From NCBI GenBank assembly GCA_963825635.1, contig CAWGTU010000001.1:1116001-1180000 (forward strand): a stretch of DNA of 64,000 nucleotides, written 5' to 3'. The stretch comes from JAOUEA01 sp963825635. Lineage in GTDB: Bacteria > Actinomycetota > UBA4738 > HRBIN12. The position numbers and the translations under genes were made by a program. Shown here one piece after another: positions 49,600 through 57,433 of the stretch (its first letter is position 1; each line of letters opens with the position of its first letter). The notes beneath the pieces were generated by a model. That model saw only the letters and a program-made list of their open reading frames with translations. It ran no database searches and had not been told where the DNA came from.

Positions 49600-51255
49600 T
49601 CACTCCAGGCCGGCGAAGAGCGAGTCGATCGCCATGGCGAGGAGGATGAGGGCGCCGACCACGACGGCGGCCGTGAGCGCGACCCGTTGCAGATCCCAGG
49701 TCTGGATCGAGACCGGCTCATGGGGCGGGGCCAGCTCCCGGAACCGCTCCATGATCGGCCGAGGATCTTCCTTCAGCCGGCCGGAGAGCTCGGTCGGCAC
49801 CGCCATGCCGACGGCGCAGGCGAAGGCCTCGGCGATCTCGTCGGGGGTGAACAGGGCGGTGCCGCGCGAGTAGACGCGGTCGGGATCGGTCTGCAGGGCG
49901 AGGGTGAGCATCATGTTCGCGAGATCGACCGCCTGCCGCCAGGGCGTCGGTCGCACCTCGAGGCCCGAGACGTCGACCAGCTGGAGGTGCCCGCGCTGCA
50001 CCAGCAGGTTCGCCGGCTTGATGTCGCGGTGGGCGACACCGATGTCCCAGAACCGGCGGATCAGCCGCAGACCCTCGTCGATCACGACGTCGTCGATCTC
50101 GGAGTCGCCGAGGTTCTTCGAGCCCTCGAAGAACTCCGTCACGAGCATGTACTCGCGGTTCGGCGTGAGCTCGACGATGCCCCACGTGCGAGCGACCGCG
50201 ACGTCGTTCATCGCGAGGTATCGCAACGCGTAGTCCTCGTACTCGGCCAGCCTGCGCACCGATCCGAAGGGGGTCTCGTCCTCGAGCTTGCCGTAGAGGA
50301 TCGTGCGCCCCACGCGATACCAGCGGTCGGCTCGCACGTGACTGGTCGCATAGATCTTGCCGAAGACGCGTGACCCGTCGGCGAGCGTCATGCGCAGCGG
50401 AGACGATCCCCCCGAGCCCTCGAGACCGAACGGTTCGACCTCGGTGACCTCGAGCCCGACCTGGTCGGCCATCGCGTGCTTCACCGCCTCGGCTCGTGCT
50501 CCTCCGAGATCGAGGTGCGCGGCATTCCCGCCACGCTGGTAGCTCACGGGGAACGACTCGTCGGGCACGAACCATCGGAACAACGTCTCGGACAGCACCC
50601 AGCTGAGGAGCGCCGCGTAGGCGACGTTCGAGGGGTAGTCCGCCGCGAGATACAGCCGCGAGAGCGCGACCAGGACCACCACGATCCACGCGGCGGCCAT
50701 CGCGCGCTTCCTCGCCCGGCCCGCCGGGGTCAGCACGAACGGCATCGCGAAGACGGTGATGGCGAAGGCGGTCATCGGCCACGACGGGAACCGGAAGTCG
50801 GTCGCGTCGATCAGTGGCACGACGTCGCCCGGGGGGCGCTGCACATCGAGGAAGGTCAGGACCAGCCAGTCGCTGACCACGAACGTGGCGAGCGCCACGA
50901 CCAGGTGGCGGAACCGCTTCGTCACGATCAACACGCCCGCCAGCACGACCCGAAGGAGCTGAACGGCGCCGAACGTGGTGAGCATGGCGATCGCCGTGGC
51001 GATGTCGGTGAGGACCGTGGTTCGGATGTCTTCGAAGGCGCGGAGGACGGCATCGCCGATCGCGTGCGGCTGGTCGGAGTTGGCGACCCAGACCTCGATC
51101 GCGACGCCGAGGAGTACCACCCCTACCAGCGCCCACCACCACCGGGTCGACCCCGACGCCCGCGGGAGAGGTGGTGGCTCGCCCGAGGGCCGGCGCTGGC
51201 GATGCACGCGACCGGCGGACGCAGGGGCGATCGACGTCGTAGCGGGCGGCTCCAT
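49600..51255 (-). CDS. Membrane protein: degenerate PAP2 domain fused to kinase-like domain (paralogue 1)
   Basis: 551 residues. Polar N-terminus; PAP2-fold membrane domain (about 35-220) with five to six helices; kinase-like domain (~245-500); C-terminal helix (TAAVVVGALILLAMAI). In PAP2 enzymes the motifs are RP, PSGH and SRxxxxxHxxxD. Here they read QRPPGD, FPSWPM and SRLYLAADYPSN, so both catalytic histidines are lost. The kinase part looks intact: Lys in VFGKIYA, H409-R-D411-I-K-P-A-N416, and D428 in QLVDVSG. Its relatives are RIO/Kdo-kinase-like families; substrate unknown. TAGGCT (plus 51263-51268) sits 7 nt before the ATG. Divergent from the flippase-like gene; truB faces it. Paralogue 2 is at 53767-55455. 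Confidence 0.82.
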   Translation of the reverse strand: MEPPATTSIAPASAGRVHRQRRPSGEPPPLPRASGSTRWWWALVGVVLLGVAIEVWVANSDQPHAIGDAVLRAFEDIRTTVLTDIATAIAMLTTFGAVQLLRVVLAGVLIVTKRFRHLVVALATFVVSDWLVLTFLDVQRPPGDVVPLIDATDFRFPSWPMTAFAITVFAMPFVLTPAGRARKRAMAAAWIVVVLVALSRLYLAADYPSNVAYAALLSWVLSETLFRWFVPDESFPVSYQRGGNAAHLDLGGARAEAVKHAMADQVGLEVTEVEPFGLEGSGGSSPLRMTLADGSRVFGKIYATSHVRADRWYRVGRTILYGKLEDETPFGSVRRLAEYEDYALRYLAMNDVAVARTWGIVELTPNREYMLVTEFFEGSKNLGDSEIDDVVIDEGLRLIRRFWDIGVAHRDIKPANLLVQRGHLQLVDVSGLEVRPTPWRQAVDLANMMLTLALQTDPDRVYSRGTALFTPDEIAEAFACAVGMAVPTELSGRLKEDPRPIMERFRELAPPHEPVSIQTWDLQRVALTAAVVVGALILLAMAIDSLFAGLE

Positions 51256-51262
51256 CCGGCCG

Positions 51263-51337
51263 AGCCTACCGGAGCGAGGCGTGGCGAGTGTTTTCACGCC
51301 CCTGCAGAAGCCTCCCCCCGCTGGAGCAGGCTATCCT
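51263..51337. promoter_or_regulatory. Divergent promoter region of the envelope cluster
   Basis: The 88-nt gap holds TAGGCT on the minus strand (51268-51263), 7 nt before the PAP2/kinase ATG, and TATCCT on the plus strand (51332-51337), 6 nt before the flippase-like ATG. Both transcripts would be leaderless. Shared control of the two genes is inferred from the shared gap. Confidence 0.45.
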
Positions 51338-51343
51338 CACCCG

Positions 51344-52459
51344 ATGACCGAGCGAGCTGCCGTCGTTGCGGAGGACCAGACGGCCGACGACGCGACGAAG
51401 GGGCACTCGCCGGCCCGCCGGATCGTCTCGGGGATCATCTCCCTCATCATCGTCGGTGGCATCTTCGTCTTCGCGATCCCGAAGGTGGCCGACTACTCAG
51501 CGGTCTGGAAGGCGTTCGAGTCGCTCACGAGGCTCGAGCTGCTCTCCCTGTTCGCCGCCACGGTCTTCAACCTGTTCACCTACTGGTGGGCGAACATGGC
51601 GGCGCTGCCCGGGCTGAAGCTGAGCCGGGCGGCGGTGCTCACCCAGACGACCACCTCGGTCGCGAACACGCTGCCGGGCGGCGGGGCGATCGCCGTGGGC
51701 CTCACGTACACGATCCTGAAGTCGTGGGGGTTCACGGGCACCGATGTCGCGCTCTACGTCGGCGTGACCGGCATCTGGAACATCTTCGTCAAGCTCGCGC
51801 TCCCGGTGATCTCTCTCGTCTTCCTCGTCATCGCCGGGGAGAGTGGGTCTGCCTACGTGGTCGCGGCCATCGTCGGCGTGATCGTGCTGGCGATCGCGGT
51901 GGGCCTGCTCTCGGCGCTCTTCGTGAGCGAGCGGTTCGCCCGACGCATCGGCGATGGGTTCGGCCGGGTCCTCTCGTTCTTCTTGAAGATGTTCCACAAG
52001 CCCCCGAGGACCGACACGGGAGACCGGGCCGTGCGGTTCCGAGCCGACACGATCGGGCTGGTGGAGCGTCGGTGGGTGCGCCTGAGCCTCACGACGATCC
52101 TGAGCCAGGTCGCCCTCTACTTCGTGCTGCTCCTCGCCCTGCGGAACATGGGGGTGTCCGAGCAGGAGGTGAGCGCCGCCCAGGTGTTCGCGGTGTTCTC
52201 GTTCAGCCGCTTGCTCTCGGCGGTGCCGATCACGCCGGGGGGGGTCGGCGTGATCGACCTCGGCTACATCGGTGGCCTCGCGGCCGCCGCGCCGGATGGT
52301 GAGAAGGCGGCGATCGTCGCCGCCGTGCTGATGTTCCGCGCTCTGACCTATGGCATCCAGATACCGCTCGGGGCGTTCACGTACCTGATCTGGAAGGGGA
52401 AGAAGGATTGGCGGCGCGAGTCGCCGATCGACGCCGAGTCGGAGCCTTCTCCCGCATAG
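51344..52459 (+). CDS. LPG-synthase-TM (AglD/UPF0104) flippase-like membrane protein
   Basis: 371 residues, about eight hydrophobic helices. The family hallmark FSFSRLLSAVPITPGGVGVIDLGYIGGL is near residues 285-312, with TTTSVANTLPGGGAIAVGL earlier. The family includes the membrane half of MprF, which flips aminoacylated lipids, and archaeal AglD, acting on lipid-linked sugars. No aminoacyl-transferase domain is present here, so lysyl-PG synthesis is not supported; lipid or lipid-carrier movement is the better guess. Its partner may be the kinase fusion encoded divergently. Convergent with the PAP2 phosphatase gene. Confidence 0.87.
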   Translation: MTERAAVVAEDQTADDATKGHSPARRIVSGIISLIIVGGIFVFAIPKVADYSAVWKAFESLTRLELLSLFAATVFNLFTYWWANMAALPGLKLSRAAVLTQTTTSVANTLPGGGAIAVGLTYTILKSWGFTGTDVALYVGVTGIWNIFVKLALPVISLVFLVIAGESGSAYVVAAIVGVIVLAIAVGLLSALFVSERFARRIGDGFGRVLSFFLKMFHKPPRTDTGDRAVRFRADTIGLVERRWVRLSLTTILSQVALYFVLLLALRNMGVSEQEVSAAQVFAVFSFSRLLSAVPITPGGVGVIDLGYIGGLAAAAPDGEKAAIVAAVLMFRALTYGIQIPLGAFTYLIWKGKKDWRRESPIDAESEPSPA

Positions 52460-52479
52460 GTGTAGGTTCCGCGAGCCGG

Positions 52480-53193
52480 TCAGGACAGTCGAGGATCGAG
52501 AGGGTCTCCCGGAGGGGTCTCGGGTCGGGGGATCACGCCGCGAGCACTGAGCGCGTTCGTCACTTCCGTCACCAGGGCAGCCGACCCGAGCGCGATGCCG
52601 GTGCCGAGCAGCACTCCGGTGACGACGTCGGAGAACCAGTGGGCCGACAGGTACACGCGCGAGAGTGCCATCACGAACGTGAACCCGATCGCGAGCAGCT
52701 CCCACTTCCGACGCCGTGGCCCGGGTGGGAAGAACACCAACACCAGGGCGACGGCGAGCGCGGCACCCGCGACGGCGTGCCCCGACGGGAACGAGAACCC
52801 GTTCGTCTCCACGAGCGGACCCGGCGGACGCCCGCGGTGGAAGAAGATCTTCAACCACGTGAGCAGGGCTTCAGACGCGACCCAGACGAGCACGAAGGTG
52901 GAGGCCGCCACCCACCGGCGCCGGAAGAGCAGCCACGCCGCGACCAGGATCCTCAAAGGGATCGTGACGAGACCGCCACCGACGAGACTCAGGAAGGTGA
53001 AGAACCCGGTCAACACGCCGACCCGCATGTCGTCGGCCCATCGCTCGACCGTGGCGTCGAACTCGCCGATGAACGGCAGCGTGGTCAGCGGCGCCAGCTC
53101 CTCGGGATGACGACCCACGGCGACGAGCATGAACACGAGACACACGAGCAGTCCCAGGGAGAACCGGAAGGCACGACGGTGATCGGTCAGCAT
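52480..53193 (-). CDS. PAP2-family membrane phosphatase
   Basis: 237 residues with five to six helices and all three catalytic motifs intact: KIFFHRGRP, FSFPSGHAV and SRVYLSAHWFSD. Members dephosphorylate phosphatidate, phosphatidylglycerol-phosphate or undecaprenyl diphosphate at the outer face of the membrane. It is thus the active counterpart of the two degenerate PAP2 domains nearby. TAGGCT on the minus strand (plus 53201-53206) ends 7 nt before the ATG and shares bases with the stop codon of the preceding gene, so it may have its own promoter. Confidence 0.9.
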   Translation of the reverse strand: MLTDHRRAFRFSLGLLVCLVFMLVAVGRHPEELAPLTTLPFIGEFDATVERWADDMRVGVLTGFFTFLSLVGGGLVTIPLRILVAAWLLFRRRWVAASTFVLVWVASEALLTWLKIFFHRGRPPGPLVETNGFSFPSGHAVAGAALAVALVLVFFPPGPRRRKWELLAIGFTFVMALSRVYLSAHWFSDVVTGVLLGTGIALGSAALVTEVTNALSARGVIPRPETPPGDPLDPRLS

Positions 53194-53203
53194 CGGCGTG
53201 AGC

Positions 53204-53770
53204 CTATCCGGCGCACGGCGGCGCCCCGGCCCCGCAGACCGTGAGGTCGAGGTCGCGCCGGACCTCGGCGACGATCGTCGCCCGAGGAAGCGTCGACACC
53301 GCGCGGTCCGCCTCGATCACGAGTGCGGGCTCCGACCCCTCGGCGAACCGGTAGCGGGAGACGATGCACCCTCCGTCGAACACCAGCATCCGCGATCCGA
53401 CGAACGGATCGAGGCTCTCGGGCAACTGGTACGTGCGCATGCCGATCTCGTCGGGCGCCGGGGGAACCTCCACGGCTTGGCTCACGTCGCAACGCATCAT
53501 CAGCTCGACCTCGACGGCGTGGACCCCGGCGCGATCGTGGTCGAGCCAGAGCGTGGTCCCGCTGTCGCGCACGAGCGACCCGGCGAACCGCCACCCGATC
53601 GGCAGCTCCGCGATGCATGGGATCCGGGTGGCCGAGGGCACCGACTGCGCCTCCAGGACGAGGATCGAGCCATCGTGATGGGCACAGACCGGCTGTTGGG
53701 GGTTGTCCGCCGAACACGCCACCGTCCCGGACATCAGCGTGATCGAGAGCGCGATCGCGGACCACCTCAT
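53204..53770 (-). CDS. Small exported cysteine-containing protein, possible lipoprotein
   Basis: 188 residues. Signal peptide MRWSAIALSITLMSGTVAC: the cysteine at 19 could be a lipidation site, but the box TVAC lacks the usual Leu at -3, so plain secretion is as likely. About seven cysteines in the exported part (e.g. QQPVCAHHD, IPCIAEL, MMRCDVS, DGGCIVS, LTVCGAGAPPCAG) suggest disulphides. No family recognised. The ATG overlaps the stop of the PAP2/kinase paralogue 2 (ATGA), so the two are made together. Confidence 0.75.
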   Translation of the reverse strand: MRWSAIALSITLMSGTVACSADNPQQPVCAHHDGSILVLEAQSVPSATRIPCIAELPIGWRFAGSLVRDSGTTLWLDHDRAGVHAVEVELMMRCDVSQAVEVPPAPDEIGMRTYQLPESLDPFVGSRMLVFDGGCIVSRYRFAEGSEPALVIEADRAVSTLPRATIVAEVRRDLDLTVCGAGAPPCAG

Positions 53771-55455
53771 GCGAACACCGCCCAGTTCGACGCGATCAAC
53801 CCGAACACGATGAAGGCCATGAGCACCACCCCGATCGTGAGCAGGATGCGCCGGACGCTCCACCGCTGGATCTTCATCGGCGCACGTTGGGGAGCGAGCG
53901 CCTGGAACTCGGCCATCAGGTCGCGGCCGTCCTCCTTCATCATCGTGCGCAGCTGGGTGGGGCTCGCCACGCCCCGGGTCGCGGAGAAGGCCTCCGCGAT
54001 CTCGTCGGGGGTGAACAGCCGCTGGGCGTGCTCGTACACGCGCTGCGCGTCGGAGCGAAGTCCGAGGACCATCATCATGTTCGCGAGGTCGACGGCCTGA
54101 CGCCAAGGGGAAGGCCGCACCTGCACGAAGAAGACGTCGATCAGCTTCAGGTCTCCGTCGAGCACCATGAGGTTGGCCGGCTTGATGTCACGGTGGGCCA
54201 AGCCTTCGTCCCACATCTCGCGCACGAGCCGGAGTCCTTGATCGATCACGCGGTCGTCGATATCCGCCTCACCGATCTCGACGGCGCCGTCGAAGAACTC
54301 CATCACGATCATGTACTCGCGCTCGGGGGTGATCTCGACCACTCCGTACGGACGCGGCACGGGCAGGTCGAGATCCTCCATGAGCCTGAGGGTGTAGTCC
54401 TCGTACTCCACGAACCGCCGAACCGTCTGGAAGGGCGTCTCGTCCTCGAGCTTGCCGTACAGGATCGTGCGTCCGAGCTTGTACCAGCGGTCGGCTCGCA
54501 CGTGGCTCTTCGCGTAGAGCTTCGCGAACAACACCCGCTCCGTGCCGGAGCCCTCCTCGCGAACCCGCAGCCGCAACGGCGTCGAACCGCCCGATCCCTC
54601 CAACCCCACGGGCTGCACGTCGAGGACGCGATACCCGAGCTGATCGCGGACGGCGGTGGCGATCGCCTCGCCCCGTCGCCCACCGACGTCCAGATGCGCC
54701 GCCTTCCCGCGCCGGTAGGTCACGGGGAAGACGTCGTTGGGCGCGAACCAGCGGAACGCCGTGAGCCCGATCGCGACGCCGAGCACGGCGCCGAAGATCG
54801 CATCGGTCGGGTGGTCGATCGCCAGGTACACCCGGGCAAGGCCGACGACGACGAGCAGACCCCCGGTCCCCCACTTCGCGGCATCCCGCCAGCGCCCGTG
54901 CGGGATCAACGAGTACGTGATGCCGACCAGCGTGACCGCGAGAGCGGCGAGCCCTCTCGAGGGCATCGAGAAGTCCTGCCACGGTCCGATCGTGACCACG
55001 TCGAGCGGCCGGGGCCGGTGGATCGCCAACGTGAGTCCGTACGTCACGAAGGCCTCGACGATCAGGGCACCGAGGAACACCAGCAGGTGCCGCCATCTGC
55101 GGACGGTGATCAAGGTCGCGATCGTTCCCCATCGCAGGATGCGGATCATCCACCGCGAGGTGAGGAGCGCGATCGTCTCCATGACGTCGGTGAGTGGAGC
55201 GGCACGCCACGATGCGAACCATCTCAGGACCGCCGTGTCGATCCGATGGAAGAGGCGTTCGGACGGCTCGAACAAGACGACGCCGATCACCGTGGCCACG
55301 AAGTAGGCGGCCATGAACAGCCAGAACTTCCCGCTCCGCCCGAGTTCCCGCGGCAACGGTGGTGCCTCGCCGGAGGGGCGCCGCCGCACGTCGGGCCCGA
55401 GCACACGTTGCCGGCGCTCGTGCGTGGTCTCGGTCGTCGGCTCGGCGGTGTCCAT
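53767..55455 (-). CDS. Membrane protein: degenerate PAP2 domain fused to kinase-like domain (paralogue 2)
   Basis: 562 residues, same layout as paralogue 1: ~50-residue polar N-terminus, PAP2-fold membrane domain, kinase-like domain and a C-terminal helix. The PAP2 motifs read HRPRPLD, DFSMPSRGLA (PSGH lost) and ARVYLAIDHPTDA (His replaced by Asp). Kinase residues remain: Lys in VLFAKLYA, H421-R-D423-I-K-P-A-N428 and D440 in LKLIDVFF. Long segments match paralogue 1 almost exactly, e.g. SHVRADRWYKLGRTILYGKL and RPSPWRQAVDLANMM. Start ATG 55455 with AAGAGG upstream. Transcribed between the binding lipoprotein gene (32 nt upstream) and the small exported protein (4-nt overlap). Confidence 0.82.
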   Translation of the reverse strand: MDTAEPTTETTHERRQRVLGPDVRRRPSGEAPPLPRELGRSGKFWLFMAAYFVATVIGVVLFEPSERLFHRIDTAVLRWFASWRAAPLTDVMETIALLTSRWMIRILRWGTIATLITVRRWRHLLVFLGALIVEAFVTYGLTLAIHRPRPLDVVTIGPWQDFSMPSRGLAALAVTLVGITYSLIPHGRWRDAAKWGTGGLLVVVGLARVYLAIDHPTDAIFGAVLGVAIGLTAFRWFAPNDVFPVTYRRGKAAHLDVGGRRGEAIATAVRDQLGYRVLDVQPVGLEGSGGSTPLRLRVREEGSGTERVLFAKLYAKSHVRADRWYKLGRTILYGKLEDETPFQTVRRFVEYEDYTLRLMEDLDLPVPRPYGVVEITPEREYMIVMEFFDGAVEIGEADIDDRVIDQGLRLVREMWDEGLAHRDIKPANLMVLDGDLKLIDVFFVQVRPSPWRQAVDLANMMMVLGLRSDAQRVYEHAQRLFTPDEIAEAFSATRGVASPTQLRTMMKEDGRDLMAEFQALAPQRAPMKIQRWSVRRILLTIGVVLMAFIVFGLIASNWAVFA

Positions 55456-55487
55456 CTCGTCGTCCTCTTCCCCCCGTTCGCGCGATG

Positions 55488-56402
55488 CTACTCGGCGGCG
55501 GTCCCGAGGTGGTGATCGTCCAGCCATCTGGCCGCAGCGACCGCCGGAGCAACCCCCGAGCTGACGAGGGCGTTGAGCGCTCGGAGCTCGCTCGTGGTCA
55601 GCTCGGCTGACACCGCATCGATCGCCTCTGTCAGCCGGGGACCGAATCGCTCGATCGCGTCGCGCCGCACGAGCGGCGTCACGTTCTCCGCGGGCTGCAG
55701 GCGACGATCGTCCTGCAGCAGCACGAGCCCGTGCTGCGCGAGGCTGCCGTCGCTCGTGAAGAGCACGCCGACATCCACCGTTCCCTGCTGGACCGCAGCC
55801 GCCGTGACGGGTCCACCCGCATCGAGGGGCAGGAACGACCCGAACTCCAGGCCGTAGGTCTGAGCGAAGCCCAACAGGCAGAGCTCTCGCTCCGGGCATT
55901 CGGGGGGACCGCCGATCGTCATCGCCGACGCGACGCTCCGAAGGTCGCTCACGCTGCGCAGAGCATGCTCCGTCGCGGTCCGGGTCGTGACCACGAGTCC
56001 GTTCCTGCTCTGCGCGGGAGCCGGTTCGAGCGCTTCGATACCGCGCGAGCCGAGCGAGACTCGCAGCGTCGCCAGCGACGAGTCCGGGTCGACCGAGGGC
56101 CGGCCACCCAGGAACGCGACGGCGCTCCCCGCGTAGTCGGGCACGACCTCGATCAATCCACGCTCGAGCGCCGGCAGCACTACCTCGCGCGTCCCGACGC
56201 GACGGACGTGTCGAACCTCGAAGCCTTGCGCACGCAACGCGCCGGCGTAGACCTCGGCGATCACCTCGCTCTCGTCGAAGTCGAACGAGGCGATCGTGAT
56301 CGCATCGTCGTCGAGCGTGCGGTCCACGGGCGCGCTCGACCCACACGCGGCGATCGACGCCGCGATCACGAGCAGGACAATGCCCGTCGCCTTCGAGCCC
56401 AT
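55488..56402 (-). CDS. OpuAC/ProX-type substrate-binding lipoprotein, orphan
   Basis: 304 residues. Signal peptide with lipobox-like IAAC (cysteine near residue 20) and a periplasmic-binding fold of the glycine-betaine/choline family: ITIASFDFDESEVIAEVYAGAL, LIEVVPDYAGSAVAFLGG, and VDVGVLFTSDGSLAQHGLVLLQDD near the C-terminal lobe. No permease or ATPase gene is in the window, so either it works with a transporter elsewhere or it serves the membrane proteins of this cluster as a sensor. TACGGT (plus 56410-56415) lies 7 nt before the start; it probably heads the minus-strand unit. Confidence 0.85.
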   Translation of the reverse strand: MGSKATGIVLLVIAASIAACGSSAPVDRTLDDDAITIASFDFDESEVIAEVYAGALRAQGFEVRHVRRVGTREVVLPALERGLIEVVPDYAGSAVAFLGGRPSVDPDSSLATLRVSLGSRGIEALEPAPAQSRNGLVVTTRTATEHALRSVSDLRSVASAMTIGGPPECPERELCLLGFAQTYGLEFGSFLPLDAGGPVTAAAVQQGTVDVGVLFTSDGSLAQHGLVLLQDDRRLQPAENVTPLVRRDAIERFGPRLTEAIDAVSAELTTSELRALNALVSSGVAPAVAAARWLDDHHLGTAAE

Positions 56403-56488
56403 GCGGAGAACCGTACTCCAGCGATCGGCCCAGGGACGCCGTGGCGCTGCGAGGGCCGCGCTGGTCGCGTCGGCTAGGCTCTCGCGCG

Positions 56489-57433
56489 ATGCGGATCGTG
56501 TACGGGTTCGATGCGCTGCCGTTGCCCGAGGAGGCTTCCGTCGTCACGGTCGGCTTCTTCGACGGCGTCCATCTCGGACACCGGTCGGTGATCGACACGA
56601 CCGTCTCCCGGGCACGCGATCTCGCCATCCCGTCGGTCGGGATCACGTTCGACCGGCATCCTCGAGAGATCCTGACGCCGGGCAGCGAACCTCGGTTGTT
56701 GACCACGGTGGGTAGGAAGGCCGGCCTCATCGAGGCGAGCGGACTCGACGTGCTGGTGGTGCTGGAGTTCACCTCGGCCTTCTCGCGGATCCCGGCCGAA
56801 GACTTCGTCCGGGACGTGCTCGTCCGCGGCGTCAACGCACGTCACGCGGCGATGGGCGCGAACTTCACGTTCGGCTTCAAGGCCGCGGGCACGCTGGCGA
56901 CGCTGCCCGAGATGGGCGCCACGTATGGTTTGACCGCGGAAGGGGTGCCCTTGTTCGAGCTCGGTGGCCGGACGGTGTCGTCGTCGTCGATCCGTGGCGC
57001 CCTTGCCGCAGGCGACCTCGCGTGGCCGGCGCAAGCGCTCGGACGACGCTTCGTGCTCGACGGCGAGGTGACATCGGGGCACGGCCGAGGCAAGGATCTC
57101 GGCTTCCCGACCGCCAACCTGCGCACGTGGCCACGGCTGCTCCTGCCCGGACAGGGGATCTACGCGGGCGTGGCCGAACTCCATGGACGACGCTACAGGA
57201 CCGCGATCGATGTCGGCACGAACCCAACGTTCGGCGTCGAGCCGCTGCACGTGGAGGCGTTCCTGCTCGACTTCGAGGGTGACGAGCTCCGGGGCGAGCC
57301 GCTCGCGATCGAGTTCTGGGAGCGCCTGCGCGACGAGATCCGCTACGACTCGATCGACGAGTTGATCGAGGCTATCGCCGATGACGTCGACCGAACGCGG
57401 GCCATCGTGCCCGACGATCAGGTCGGTCGATGA
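56489..57433 (+). CDS. ribF: Bifunctional riboflavin kinase/FAD synthetase
   Basis: Makes FMN and FAD. N-terminal nucleotidyltransferase with TVGFFDGVHLGHRSVI, GITFDRHP and MGANFTFGFKAAG; C-terminal kinase with GEVTSGHGRGKDLGFPTANL and AIDVGTNPTFG...VEAFLLDFEGDELRGEPLAIEFWERLRDE. 314 residues from ATG 56489; TAGGCT (56475-56480) is 8 nt upstream. Its 3' end overlaps the facing DUF998 gene by 62 nt. Confidence 0.95.
   Translation: MRIVYGFDALPLPEEASVVTVGFFDGVHLGHRSVIDTTVSRARDLAIPSVGITFDRHPREILTPGSEPRLLTTVGRKAGLIEASGLDVLVVLEFTSAFSRIPAEDFVRDVLVRGVNARHAAMGANFTFGFKAAGTLATLPEMGATYGLTAEGVPLFELGGRTVSSSSIRGALAAGDLAWPAQALGRRFVLDGEVTSGHGRGKDLGFPTANLRTWPRLLLPGQGIYAGVAELHGRRYRTAIDVGTNPTFGVEPLHVEAFLLDFEGDELRGEPLAIEFWERLRDEIRYDSIDELIEAIADDVDRTRAIVPDDQVGR

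Noticed and set aside
55456..56835. N-terminal continuation of the paralogue 2 frame back to 56835
   Set aside because: It runs through the binding-lipoprotein gene in another frame and gives Arg/Pro-rich nonsense; ATG 55455 has a ribosome-binding site and begins the normal polar N-terminus.
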